Of a DNA stretch of 64,000 nt, positions 19,987 through 30,114 are shown one piece after another (position 1 is the stretch's first letter; the number at the start of each line of letters is the position of its first letter). The translations under genes were made by a program, and so were the position numbers. The DNA is from Rhizobium sp. NXC14 (lineage in GTDB: Bacteria; Pseudomonadota; Alphaproteobacteria; Rhizobiales; Rhizobiaceae): assembly GCF_002117485.1 (NCBI RefSeq), contig NZ_CP021030.1, positions 313,001 through 377,000 on the forward strand, given 5' to 3'. Under the pieces are notes generated by a model. It saw only the letters and a program-made list of their open reading frames with translations, searched no databases and was not told where the DNA came from.

Positions 19987-21519
19987 TCAATCCGCCGGCT
20001 GTGCGGCCGGGCGTGCGGCATAGAAGGCCTTGGCGTCGGCCGTGAAGGCGGCCCGTTGATCGGCTTGCGTGTAGAACATATGGCCGCCATGATAGAGCTT
20101 CAGCCCGACGCGGCCATTGGCGAGCGACGGCGGCAGGTGGTCGACCACATAGCGGCTGACGCTGTAAGGCGTCACCAGATCGCTGTAGCCATGCGCGATC
20201 AGCAGATGGAAGGCCGTGTTCGAGGCGAGCAGCTGCCGGATGTCGTCGGTGGCGCTCGCCTGGAAGCGTGATCCGCCGCCGCGGCCGCCACCCCAGTCCC
20301 AGCGCCGGCTGATATCGCTGTCTAGCAGCGAATAGGTCATTTCGGTTTTGAAGCCGAGCTCGTTGCGGGCATAGTCGGCGAAGGCGCCGCCGTAGGCGCG
20401 GGCGAAGCCGTCGAGGATGGCGTCGTCGCCGCGGTCGTAATCCGACTCCGGATAGGGGTCGGGCGCTGCAAAGGACGCGTCGTAGGGGCTCCTCAGCTCG
20501 CCGCTGCCGCCGTTCGAGTGCTTGACGAAAGAGTTGCCTGGGAAGCCGCGGTTGCGGGCGACGATATCCTGCGGAATGCCGGTGAGCCCGGCGATCCTGC
20601 CATAGAAGGCTGCAGCATCGGCGCCCGTCGGCGGCGGGCCGGCGAGCGTCGTCAAATAATCGCCGAGCGCGAAACGCTCCGCTTGCCTCTGCTTCTCCTC
20701 GGTAAAGCCATTGTGCCGATCGAGTTCGGCTGCAGCCAACGACGGCAGCTCGAGTGCCGCGCCGAGCGCGAACTGGTCGGCATCGAACATCAGCTGCCCT
20801 TCGAGCAGCGGCGAGAGCATCACGGCGCCGGCGACGACAATGCCTTGGCTTTCCTGCAGGGTGGAAGCAACCTTGGCGGCGCGGAAACCGCCATAGCTTT
20901 CGCCGAGCAGATATTTCGGCGAGTTGGAACGGTTGTTATGCGCGATATAGAGCGCGATCGCCTTGGCGATGCTCTGGGCATCCGAGTTGACGTTGTAATA
21001 GTTGGAGGCGTCGTCGGCCTTCGCTGTCCGGCTCCAGCCGGTGCCGATCGGATCGATCAGCACGAGATCGGTAAAGTCGAGCCAGCTATGCTCGTTATCA
21101 ATGAATTTCGCATGGGCGCCGTCGCGTGCCTGAGGCCCGAAATCGAGCACTTTTGGCCCGACCAGCCCGAGATGCAGAAAGGCGGAGGCCGCGCCCGGCC
21201 CGCCGTTGAAGACAAAGGTCAGCGGCCGATCCGGCCCGCCACCCTTGGCGACATAGGCGGTGTAGAAGATCGCGCCGGTCTGCGCTCCGTCTTGGCCGAA
21301 GAGATCAAGAGTACCGGCGGTCGCGGTATAGGCGATCTTTCGGCCGTCGATCGTCAGCTCGTGCTCCGTGACGGAGTCGGCTGGCAGCAGCTTCAGCACG
21401 CCGTCGCGCGCACTGCGCTCGACATTTGCCTGGCGCCCGCCGCTTTCCTGCGCCAGGGAAAAGGCAGGCCCCAGCGATGCCATCAACGCGGTGAGCAGAA
21501 ACAGGGTTCGTATGCGCAC
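19987..21519 (-). CDS. S10 family serine carboxypeptidase-like protein, exported
   Basis: A 510-residue alpha/beta-hydrolase of the peptidase S10 type. The N-terminus is a signal peptide (MRIRTLFLLTALMASLGPAF then SLAQ), so the enzyme is periplasmic or secreted. Visible are LTFVFNGGPGAASAFLHLG (oxyanion loop), LIDPIGTGWSR, the nucleophile elbow GESYGGFRA, a late Asp region (HGYSDLVTPY) and the terminal His motif YHGGHMFY. The catalytic Ser-Asp-His set therefore looks complete. Substrates in bacteria are largely unknown. The following GFA gene is 10 bp away. Confidence 0.9.
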   Translation of the reverse strand: MRIRTLFLLTALMASLGPAFSLAQESGGRQANVERSARDGVLKLLPADSVTEHELTIDGRKIAYTATAGTLDLFGQDGAQTGAIFYTAYVAKGGGPDRPLTFVFNGGPGAASAFLHLGLVGPKVLDFGPQARDGAHAKFIDNEHSWLDFTDLVLIDPIGTGWSRTAKADDASNYYNVNSDAQSIAKAIALYIAHNNRSNSPKYLLGESYGGFRAAKVASTLQESQGIVVAGAVMLSPLLEGQLMFDADQFALGAALELPSLAAAELDRHNGFTEEKQRQAERFALGDYLTTLAGPPPTGADAAAFYGRIAGLTGIPQDIVARNRGFPGNSFVKHSNGGSGELRSPYDASFAAPDPYPESDYDRGDDAILDGFARAYGGAFADYARNELGFKTEMTYSLLDSDISRRWDWGGGRGGGSRFQASATDDIRQLLASNTAFHLLIAHGYSDLVTPYSVSRYVVDHLPPSLANGRVGLKLYHGGHMFYTQADQRAAFTADAKAFYAARPAAQPAD

Positions 21520-21624
21520 GATTTGTCCTCCGGCGGATGCGGGCTGAGATAGCGTAGCATCCGCGATCGGCGACCGGAATCAAGAGATGGTGATGGGCCG
21601 GGGATGGCAAAGGTGAGGCGCGGC

Positions 21625-22914
21625 TCAGGCTTTCTCGACCGCGTGCACATTCACCTCCAGCGCCCGGCCGGCCTTCCAGCCGTTGATCGCGGCTCCGAGC
21701 CCGAGCGCGACGAACAGAACCGCACACCAGGAAAAGCTTCCGGTCCAGCCGCGGATGAGGCCGACGATCAGCGGGCCGATTGCGGCGAGGAGGTAGCCGA
21801 CGCATTGCGCCATGCTGGAGAGATGGGCGGCGACATCGGGGTCGCGCGAGCGCAGCACGATCGTCGTCATGGCGGCCGCGATCAGTCCTCCCTGGCCGAT
21901 GCCTTGCAGCACCGCCCACAGCCAGACGCTCGAAAGCGGCGCAAAGAGCAGTCCAAGCAGAGCGGTGACCGCAACGCCGCAGAGGCCGGCATTGATCAAT
22001 CGCTGGTCTCTGCCGCGCACGGCGATATGCGGCACGACGAGGCAGGAGGCCGCCTGCACCATCACCGAGAGCGAAACGATCGCTCCGGCCGTGACGCCGT
22101 CGAGCCCGCGTTCGCGCAAGATGGGAACCAGCCAGCCGAAGACGCAGTAGGCAAGCGCCGATTGCAGCCCCATGAACAGCGTGACCTGCCAGGCCAGCCG
22201 GTCCCGCCAGAGTCCGTCGATGCGAAAGCCGTTTCGCCTTGCTCCGGCGCCGCCGCGAAGGACCTGCGGCAGCCAGATGAGCCCGACGGCGAGCGCCGGC
22301 AGCGCCCATGCGGCGAGCGCGCCGCCGAGAGAGCCGCCGAGCGCGTGCTCGATCGGCAGGGTCAGCCCGGCCGCACTGGCAGCACCTGCACAGAGCGCCA
22401 TCGTATAAAAGCCGGTCATCAGCGCGGCGCGTCTGGGGAAGTCTCGCTTCACCAGTCCCGGCAGCAGCACGTTGCCGACGGCGATGCAAGCACCGGCAAG
22501 CGCCGTGCCGATAAAGAGCAGCGGCACGGAGGAAAGCCCACGCAAAGCTGTGCCGAGCGCAAGCAGCAGGAGAACGCCGAGCAGTGTGCGTTCCGTTCCG
22601 ATGCGCTGGGCAAGACGCGGCGCAAGCGGCGAGAAGATGCCGAGACAGACGACCGGAAGCGTCGTCAGCAGGCTGGCGCCGAGCGCGCCCAGCCCGAGTT
22701 CGGAGCGGATCTCCGGCAGGAGCGCCGAGGCGCTCGAAAAGACCGGGCGCAGGTTGAAAGCGATGAGCACGAGGCTCGCGCCGAGCAGCAAACTGGCCGC
22801 ACCATTCCGCACCGGCGTTGCCTGCTGGGCGGGAAGAGTGCCAGCCTCGGCATCGATCAGCAATTCGTCGGCCACGTCAAGCGTGACGGCGGCAGCGTTG
22901 GAAGGTGTATTCAT
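21625..22914 (-). CDS. MFS transporter, CynX/NimT type
   Basis: A 429-residue 12-TMS permease. After a cytosolic N-terminus of about 35 residues come ASLVLIAFNLRPVFSSASALLPEIRSELGL, typical of the CynX/NimT (cyanate or 2-nitroimidazole transporter-like) MFS branch, and later SPLAPRLAQRIGTERTL. The substrate is unknown. The start ATG overlaps the stop of the upstream GntR gene by 4 bp (ATGA), so the regulator and permease form an operon, probably controlled by the palindrome before gntR. Confidence 0.9.
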   Translation of the reverse strand: MNTPSNAAAVTLDVADELLIDAEAGTLPAQQATPVRNGAASLLLGASLVLIAFNLRPVFSSASALLPEIRSELGLGALGASLLTTLPVVCLGIFSPLAPRLAQRIGTERTLLGVLLLLALGTALRGLSSVPLLFIGTALAGACIAVGNVLLPGLVKRDFPRRAALMTGFYTMALCAGAASAAGLTLPIEHALGGSLGGALAAWALPALAVGLIWLPQVLRGGAGARRNGFRIDGLWRDRLAWQVTLFMGLQSALAYCVFGWLVPILRERGLDGVTAGAIVSLSVMVQAASCLVVPHIAVRGRDQRLINAGLCGVAVTALLGLLFAPLSSVWLWAVLQGIGQGGLIAAAMTTIVLRSRDPDVAAHLSSMAQCVGYLLAAIGPLIVGLIRGWTGSFSWCAVLFVALGLGAAINGWKAGRALEVNVHAVEKA

Positions 22915-23588
22915 GACAGGATCATTCGGTCGAGTGCGGCAAGAACGGGGGTCATGAACCGGCGCACCGCCGCATCCGCCTGGTCGGGATCGCCGGTGTC
23001 GATCGCATCGACGATATCGACATGCGCCTGCATATCGGGTTCGGGAATATCCTTGCCGAGCGTGGCCGCAATGGTGTCGGCGATCGAGGCCGAGAAGAAA
23101 GCGTAGATCTCGATCATCGCCCGATTGCCGGAAGCAGCGATGACCGCCCTGTGAAAGGCGAGGTCCCGCTCGATGAAGGCGCCTTCATCGCCGCTGGCGT
23201 AACTGCCGCGTTCGTTCAGCAGCCGGCGCAGCTCGGCAATCGTCTCCGGCGTCTTGCGCATCGCCGTCAGGCGTGCCGCCTCGACATCGAGTGCGCAGCG
23301 CGCTTCGAACTGATCGCGCAGGCTGGCGCGCCGCGCCATGGTCAGCGGCCGGCCGGCGTCGCTGGTCGAACGCACATAGGTGCCCGATCCCTGCCTGGTT
23401 TCGAGATAACCCTGGGAGACGAGAACCCGCACCGCCTCGCGCACAGTGCCGCGGCTGACTGAGAGCGTGGCCGACAGCGAAGCCTCGTTCGGCAGCTTGT
23501 CGCCGACCGCCCAGCGCTTGCCGAGAATGTCGCTGCGGATTGCCTCGATCGCCTCATCGGCGAGATTGGTCTTGCTGAGCGCCTGCAT
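22911..23588 (-). CDS. GntR-family (FadR/FCD type) transcriptional regulator
   Basis: A 225-residue regulator with an N-terminal winged helix (residues about 10-75, LPNEASLSATLSVSRGTVREAVRVLVSQGYLETRQGSG split across the wing) and a C-terminal all-helical FCD ligand-binding domain (DLAFHRAVIAASGN carries metal-ligand-type residues). It very likely represses its own operon with the downstream MFS permease. The ATG at 23588 directly touches a 43-bp palindrome that also covers the -10 region, leaving only a weak AGAAG in place of a normal ribosome-binding site. Confidence 0.92.
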   Translation of the reverse strand: MQALSKTNLADEAIEAIRSDILGKRWAVGDKLPNEASLSATLSVSRGTVREAVRVLVSQGYLETRQGSGTYVRSTSDAGRPLTMARRASLRDQFEARCALDVEAARLTAMRKTPETIAELRRLLNERGSYASGDEGAFIERDLAFHRAVIAASGNRAMIEIYAFFSASIADTIAATLGKDIPEPDMQAHVDIVDAIDTGDPDQADAAVRRFMTPVLAALDRMILS

Positions 23589-23648
23589 CTTCTACTCATA
23601 AAGTCATCAGATGACTTTATGAGTAGAAGAATTCCGATCGTCCGTCAA
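23588..23648 (-). promoter_or_regulatory. gntR promoter with a 43-bp near-perfect palindromic operator
   Basis: The palindrome has 21-bp perfectly complementary arms (23588-23608 and 23610-23630) around one central base at 23609; the core is GTCATC-A-GATGAC. On the minus strand a -35 TTGACG (23643-23648) and a -10 TACTCA (23620-23625) are separated by 17 bases, so the palindrome covers the -10, the start point and the region up to the ATG. This fits autorepression by the GntR protein. A leader hairpin that masks translation initiation is also possible. Confidence 0.8.
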
Positions 23649-23665
23649 TGTCGGAAATACAGGCA

Positions 23666-23691
23666 ATAAAAAAGGGCCGCCTCGGCGACCC
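23666..23691 (-). terminator. Rho-independent terminator of the 23-codon mini-gene
   Basis: On the minus strand GGGTCGCC (23691-23684) pairs with GGCGGCCC (23681-23674), with one G-U pair, across a 2-base loop, followed by TTTTTT (23673-23668). It separates the mini-gene transcript from the gntR promoter. Confidence 0.85.
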
Positions 23692-23752
23692 TTTCCATGA
23701 GTTTGGCCTCGAACTGGCCTGGACTGTCAAAGCAGCCCCAGGAAGGCGGGTC

Positions 23753-23824
23753 TTAGAGCGAGGGCTGCCTCGCTTTCATCACCTCTTCCATGCCCGATAC
23801 GAGGTCCGAAATCTCATTAGACAT
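23753..23824 (-). CDS. 23-residue small ORF in an independent short transcript
   Basis: The minus-strand ATG at 23824 opens a 24-codon frame, beginning MSNEISDLVSGMEEVMK and ending RQPSL then TAA. It has one of the best ribosome-binding sites in the window, AAGGAAGG seven bases before the ATG. A candidate promoter lies upstream and a clear terminator about 60 bases downstream. The peptide is amphipathic and acidic/basic, without a signal or membrane segment. No Trp, His or other attenuator-type residue run is present, and the next gene has its own promoter, so a leader-peptide role looks unlikely. I do not recognise it; it may be a dual-function sRNA. Confidence 0.6.
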   Translation of the reverse strand: MSNEISDLVSGMEEVMKARQPSL

Positions 23825-23861
23825 TGGATCACCTTCCTTTCGTTCTGTTGCTGATATGAGA

Positions 23862-23889
23862 AAGGTAGGATGATTCGCGCCAGATGCAA
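23862..23889 (-). promoter_or_regulatory. Candidate sigma70-type promoter of the mini-gene
   Basis: The minus strand reads TTGCAT (23889-23884), 16 bases, then TACCTT (23867-23862), which places the start of transcription near 23855 and gives a leader of about 30 bases before the mini-gene ATG. The predicted transcript to the terminator is about 190 nt. Confidence 0.5.
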
Positions 23890-24093
23890 GAAGAAATTGC
23901 ATTCAAGGCATCCCTCTGGGCCAGGCCCGCGTTCACAAAAGAACACAGGCTTTCGCCGAATTTGAAGTTCCACTCGGCCACCAAACCGTCATGATCGGCC
24001 TGCAAATCAGTCGCGCGTTAAGCTGTTATTAGTCATGACGTTCGACAATTTAGAGCATGCCCGCCGATGCTGCGGGTTCCGGAGCAAAGAGCC

Positions 24094-24906
24094 ATGTGTC
24101 GCTGGGCAGCCTATCGCGGAGACCCTCTCTACCTCGAGGAGCTGGTCTCTTCGCCCGCCCATTCGCTGATCGAGCAATCCCATTGCGCCACCCGCGCCAA
24201 GACCGCGACCAATGGCGACGGCTTCGGCATCGCCTGGTATGGCGACAGGCCCGAGCCCGGCCGCTACCGCGACATCCTGCCGGCCTGGTCGGATTGCAAT
24301 CTGAGGAGCCTGGCGCGGCAGATCCGCTCGCCGCTCTTCCTCGCCCATGTCCGCGCCGCCACCGGCGGTGGCACGCGCCGGGACAATTGCCATCCCTTCA
24401 CGCATGAGACCTGGTCCTTCATGCACAACGGCCAGATATCGGGCTTCGAGCGCTTGCGCCGGCCGATGGAAGCGATGCTTGAAGACGAGCTGTTCAATGC
24501 CCGCAGCGGCACGACCGATTCCGAACTGATGTTCCTGCTGGCGCTGCAGTTCGGCCTGCGCGAGGCGCCGGTCGCCGCGATGGCTGAAATGATCGGCTTC
24601 GTCGAAGATCTCGCCGAAAACACCATCGGCTCGATCTTGCTGCGCTTCACCGCCGCCTTCTCCGACGGCAAGTCGCTCTATGCGATCCGCTATGCCACCG
24701 ATCGCAAGGCGCCGACGCTCTACGCCTCGCCCGTCGGTGCCGGCTATTGCCTCGTCTCCGAACCCTTGAACGACGATGTCGACGCCTGGACGGAGATTCC
24801 TGATGGCAGCGCCGTCCTCGTCGGCAAAAACGGTATCGATGTCGCGGAATTTCGGCCGGAAAGACCGAGCAAAGCCAAATCGCAACGCATGGCTATCTCG
24901 GCATGA
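24094..24906 (+). CDS. Class II glutamine amidotransferase (YafJ-like)
   Basis: A 270-residue protein starting Met-Cys-Arg-Trp (MCRWAAYRGDP). After Met removal, Cys2 becomes the N-terminal nucleophile typical of Ntn-type class II glutaminase domains. Other class II marks are GDGFGIAWYG, FLAHVRAATGG and HPFTHETWSFMHNGQISGF. No synthase domain follows, so it is the stand-alone YafJ/EgtC-like type whose acceptor is unknown. The ATG at 24094 (GGAG 9 bases upstream) is chosen over an upstream ATG at 24067 because it puts Cys at position 2. Its stop codon lies in the left arm of a palindromic repeat. Confidence 0.9.
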   Translation: MCRWAAYRGDPLYLEELVSSPAHSLIEQSHCATRAKTATNGDGFGIAWYGDRPEPGRYRDILPAWSDCNLRSLARQIRSPLFLAHVRAATGGGTRRDNCHPFTHETWSFMHNGQISGFERLRRPMEAMLEDELFNARSGTTDSELMFLLALQFGLREAPVAAMAEMIGFVEDLAENTIGSILLRFTAAFSDGKSLYAIRYATDRKAPTLYASPVGAGYCLVSEPLNDDVDAWTEIPDGSAVLVGKNGIDVAEFRPERPSKAKSQRMAISA

Positions 24907-24948
24907 TCCTTTCCGAAAAACGGGATCGATTTTCGACGAGGATCATGC
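24901..24948. repeat. Palindromic intergenic element supplying stop codons to both flanking genes
   Basis: Outer arms GCATGATCC (24901-24909) and GGATCATGC (24940-24948) enclose inner CGAAAA/TTTTCG arms. The TGA of the amidotransferase gene (24904-24906) and the TGA of the convergent coaBC gene (complement of 24943-24945) both lie within the arms. The sequence belongs to the GCATGATCC-CGAAAA type of short palindrome that I recall as widespread in rhizobial intergenic regions. It may also act as a bidirectional terminator. Confidence 0.8.
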
Positions 24949-26151
24949 GCGGAAGCGTTCGGCGATCAGCGCCGCCAGCCTTTCGGCGACCTCTTCCTTC
25001 GTCAGGTCTGGCCATTGCTCGACGCCGTCGTGGCGAATGAGTTTGACGCGGTTGCGGCTGCCGCCCATGATGCCGGTCGCCGGCGAAACGTCATTGGCGA
25101 CAATCAGGTCGGCGCCCTTCCGCTCGAGTTTCGCCTTGGCATTGCTTTCCACATCCTGGGTCTCGGCGGCAAAGCCGATCACCAGCCTCGGCCGCATCGT
25201 ATGATGTCCGAGAGTCTTCAATATGTCGGGGTTCTCGGTCAGCGCCAGCGTCGGAATGGATTCGCCGGGATGTTTCTTCAGTTTCTGGTCGGCGGCGGAC
25301 GCCACGCGCCAGTCCGCCACCGCCGCCACCATCACGGCGATATCGGCCGGCAGCGCCGCCAGCACGGCATCGCGCATTTCCTCGGCCCGCTCGACATGGA
25401 CGACATTGGCGCCGACCGGATCGGCGATCGTCACCGGCCCGGAGACGAGCGTCACCTCGGCCCCGAGCTTGGCCAGGGCTGCGGCGATCGCATGCCCCTG
25501 CCGGCCGGAGGAGCGGTTGGCGATGTAGCGCACCGGATCGATCGGCTCATGGGTCGGTCCCGAGGTGACGATCGCCTTGCGGCCCTTCAGCGGCCTTTCC
25601 CCCTCGTCGAGCATGGTTTCGGCAGCAGCGACGATCTCCAGCGGCTCCGCCATCCGGCCGAGCCCCGCCTCCCGGCTTTCGGCCATCTCGCCGGCCGTCG
25701 GCCCGACGAAACGCACGCCGTCTTCCCTGAGCCTCGCCGCATTGCGCCGTGTCGCCGGATGCGCCCACATGCGAGGGTTCATCGCCGGTGCGGCCAGCAC
25801 CGGCCTGTCCGTCGCCAGGAGCACGGTCGAGGCGAGGTCATCGGCAAGCCCGTTCGCCATTTTCGCCATCAGGTCGGCCGTCGCCGGGGCGATCAGCACG
25901 AGATCGCAGTCGCGCGCCAGCCTGATATGGCCGACATCCTGTTCGTCCTGCCGCGAAAAGAGATCGACGAAGACATGGTCTGCCGCCAGCGCGCCGACCG
26001 CAAGCGGCGTAACGAACTCCTGCGCGCCTTTGGTCATGACCGGACGCACGCTTGCGCCGCGCTCCCGCAACCGGCGGATCAGATCCAGGCTCTTATAGGC
26101 GGCGATGCCGCCCGAGATGATGAGGAGGATGCGTTTGCCGCTGAGAGCCAT
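24943..26151 (-). CDS. coaBC: Bifunctional phosphopantothenoylcysteine decarboxylase / phosphopantothenate-cysteine ligase
   Basis: Catalyses two consecutive steps of coenzyme A synthesis. The N-terminal FMN-dependent CoaC half (residues about 1-180) shows LLIISGGIAAYKSLDLIRRL, the substrate-binding PAMNPRMW motif and the catalytic His region. The C-terminal CoaB half shows IVTSGPTHEPIDPVRYIANR, SSGRQGHAIA and the MVAAVADWR stretch. The 402-residue length is standard for the fusion. It is convergent with the amidotransferase gene, and its stop codon lies in the shared palindrome. Confidence 0.95.
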   Translation of the reverse strand: MALSGKRILLIISGGIAAYKSLDLIRRLRERGASVRPVMTKGAQEFVTPLAVGALAADHVFVDLFSRQDEQDVGHIRLARDCDLVLIAPATADLMAKMANGLADDLASTVLLATDRPVLAAPAMNPRMWAHPATRRNAARLREDGVRFVGPTAGEMAESREAGLGRMAEPLEIVAAAETMLDEGERPLKGRKAIVTSGPTHEPIDPVRYIANRSSGRQGHAIAAALAKLGAEVTLVSGPVTIADPVGANVVHVERAEEMRDAVLAALPADIAVMVAAVADWRVASAADQKLKKHPGESIPTLALTENPDILKTLGHHTMRPRLVIGFAAETQDVESNAKAKLERKGADLIVANDVSPATGIMGGSRNRVKLIRHDGVEQWPDLTKEEVAERLAALIAERFRA

Positions 26152-26284
26152 GGCCTTCTACCCGTCGCCTTTTTCTGATTGATCTTGACCCTAAGCCTTT
26201 GGCGCAGAACATGCAATCGCGCGGGCGAGCGAGGTGACAGGCCCTGTGGGAGTCGGGGCGAAACGGAGAGGTTGCCGCAAATCT

Positions 26285-26305
26285 CTTCTCCCCTCGGGGG
26301 AGAAG
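26285..26305. repeat. Hairpin remnant of a rhizobial mosaic intergenic repeat
   Basis: CTTCTCCCC (26285-26293) and GGGGAGAAG (26297-26305) form a 9-bp stem with a 3-base loop, followed by GTGCCGGCAGGCGATGAGG. This matches the left end of the longer repeat at 31804-32006 (stem, then GGTGGCCCGAAGG and GATGAGGG). It lies in the 245-bp gap between coaBC and the SDR gene, in which I see no gene. Confidence 0.65.
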
Positions 26306-26396
26306 GTGCCGGCAGGCGATGAGGCTACACGGCGTTCCCTCTCATCTTGGCCGATCCATTTCGCCCCAACCCGCAGCGAATAACCGCCCCACCATC

Positions 26397-27161
26397 TCAG
26401 GTGCGAGTGATCGAAATGCCGCCGTCGACCAGCGAGGCCGTACCGGTGACGAAGCTCGCATCATCGGAGGCGAGGTAGAGAACCGAGCGGGCGACTTCAT
26501 CAGGTGTCGCGACGCGCTTCAGCGCATGCATAGCGGTGATGGCAGCCTGCTTGTCTGCTGTATCGTTCACATCGCGGTACATGTCGGTATCGACGGCCCC
26601 CGGCAGGATGGCGTTGACGCGCACGCCCTGCGGCCCGAACTCGGCGGCGAGAGCCTGCGTCAGGCCGATCAGGCCGGATTTGCTGGCGGCATAGGCGGCA
26701 ACGCCGGGAAAGGCGAAGCTGTAGCCGACGAAGGTCGAGGTGAAGATCACCGAGCCGCCGCCATTTTCTGCCATCGCGCCGATCTGATGTTTGGCAGCGA
26801 GAAAGGATGCTGTGAGATTGACGGCCAGCGCGTCGCTGAAGCCTGCTTCCGAGACACCGGTGCTCGGACCGGCTTCGCCGATGATGCCGGCATTGTTGAA
26901 GGCGATGTCGAGCTTGCCATAATTCGTCATCGCGGCGGCCACCAGCGCTTTATGATGATCTTCCGAGCGGACGTCGCCGGCAACGGCAATAGCCTTGCCG
27001 CCCTCGGCCTCGATCTCTGCGACGAGGCTGTGGAGTTCGCGCTCGCGGCGCGCGCCGACGACGACCTTGGCACCTTCGGCGGCAAAGAGCTTTGCCGTGA
27101 CGCGGCCGATGCCGGAGCTTGCGCCGGTAACGATTGCGACCTTGTCATTCAAGCGGTTCAT
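26397..27161 (-). CDS. SDR-family NAD(P)-dependent oxidoreductase
   Basis: A 254-residue classical short-chain dehydrogenase starting MNRLNDKVAIVTGASSGIGR, which carries the TGxxxGxG dinucleotide loop. It also has the NNAG motif (IAFNNAGIIG), the catalytic Tyr-x3-Lys (YAASKSGL) and the C-terminal LVDGGISITRT. The substrate is unknown. The ATG at 27161 has an AGGAG site 7-8 bases upstream; the longer frame from 27224 is rejected. It is divergent from the LysR gene (123-bp gap), the classic layout for a LysR-controlled enzyme. Confidence 0.92.
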   Translation of the reverse strand: MNRLNDKVAIVTGASSGIGRVTAKLFAAEGAKVVVGARRERELHSLVAEIEAEGGKAIAVAGDVRSEDHHKALVAAAMTNYGKLDIAFNNAGIIGEAGPSTGVSEAGFSDALAVNLTASFLAAKHQIGAMAENGGGSVIFTSTFVGYSFAFPGVAAYAASKSGLIGLTQALAAEFGPQGVRVNAILPGAVDTDMYRDVNDTADKQAAITAMHALKRVATPDEVARSVLYLASDDASFVTGTASLVDGGISITRT

Positions 27162-27283
27162 GGTTGCATCTCCTGTGGTTGACCCGAGGCGGCCCTTGCC
27201 GTTTCGTTGATCAGAAGATGGCATTTTCTTTTCGTTCGGATTAGTCTCCAGATTGAGGAACTGGAATTCGGAAATACCGAACG

Positions 27284-28189
27284 ATGATCAGGATAGAAGG
27301 CATCGCGGCTTTCGTTGCCGTGACGGAGGCAGGCTCGGTCAGCGAGGCGGCCAGGCGGCTGCGGCTGTCCAAATCCGTCGTCAGCGAAAGATTGGCGGAA
27401 TTGGAGAAGTCCTTGGGCGGCGTCCTGCTGCACCGAACGACACGCAAGCTCACCTTGACGGAGGACGGAACTGTATTTCTGCAGCGCGCCGCGCGCATCG
27501 TGCGTGAAATTGACGAGGCCGCCGCCGATATGGCCGAGCGGCGCGGCACGCTGTCCGGTCCGATCCGCATCGCCGCCCCGGTCACGTTCGGCCGCATGCA
27601 TCTCGGCCCGGCGCTCTACCCCTTTCTTGCCGACCATCCCGATATCGAGTTGACGCTCGATATCGATGACCGCCGCGTCGATGCGGCCTCGGACGGCTAC
27701 GACGCCATCATCCGCAACGGCCCGATCGCCGACAGCCGGCTGGTCGCCTGGAAGCTCACCCATAGCCGCCGTCTTCTCTGCGCCTCGCCGGATTATCTGG
27801 CCCGCGAGGGAACGCCGTCGTCGCTCGCCGACCTCAACCGCCATCGCGGCGTCTTCTACACCAATCGCGGCGTTGCCGACTGGCGCTTCCAGACGCCGGA
27901 GGGGGCGGTCGTCGTCCGCGCCAAACCGGCGCTCGCCATCAATAATGGCGACATGCTGCGCGATGCCGCGATTGCCGGCCTTGGCATCGCGCTGCTGCCG
28001 GCCTTCATCGCCGGCCCGGCCATTCGCGAGGGGCGGCTTGCCGAAATCGATGTCGGTCACAGGCCGGAGGCCGAATTCATCTATATGGCCCATCCCGAGG
28101 GCCGAAATCCCTCGGCCAAGCTTCGCGCTATCGCCGATCACCTGAGAAAGAGCTTCGGGGACCCGCCCTATTGGGATCCAGCGGGCTAA
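27284..28189 (+). CDS. LysR-family transcriptional regulator
   Basis: A 301-residue LTTR. The N-terminal winged helix-turn-helix covers residues about 1-60 (VAVTEAGSVSEAARRLRLSKS then VVSERLAELEKSLGGVLLHRTTR), and the substrate-binding domain begins at LSGPIRIAAPVTFGRMHLGPAL, typical of the subgroup regulating small oxidoreductases and exporters. It is divergent from the SDR gene and followed 3 bp later by an MFS gene in the same direction, so it may control both. A T-N11-A operator could lie in the 27162-27283 gap; I could not fix one by eye. Confidence 0.92.
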   Translation: MIRIEGIAAFVAVTEAGSVSEAARRLRLSKSVVSERLAELEKSLGGVLLHRTTRKLTLTEDGTVFLQRAARIVREIDEAAADMAERRGTLSGPIRIAAPVTFGRMHLGPALYPFLADHPDIELTLDIDDRRVDAASDGYDAIIRNGPIADSRLVAWKLTHSRRLLCASPDYLAREGTPSSLADLNRHRGVFYTNRGVADWRFQTPEGAVVVRAKPALAINNGDMLRDAAIAGLGIALLPAFIAGPAIREGRLAEIDVGHRPEAEFIYMAHPEGRNPSAKLRAIADHLRKSFGDPPYWDPAG

Positions 28190-28192
28190 CGC

Positions 28193-30063
<1,871 letters not shown>

Positions 30064-30114
30064 GTCATGGCTCCTGATGGGATGACAAACAATTTATAGA
30101 AAGTTCAGGGATAT

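Noticed and set aside
23779..23973. 64-codon minus-strand frame over the mini-gene promoter
   Set aside because: Runs through the predicted promoter and RBS of the 23-codon ORF, has no RBS of its own and has a random composition.
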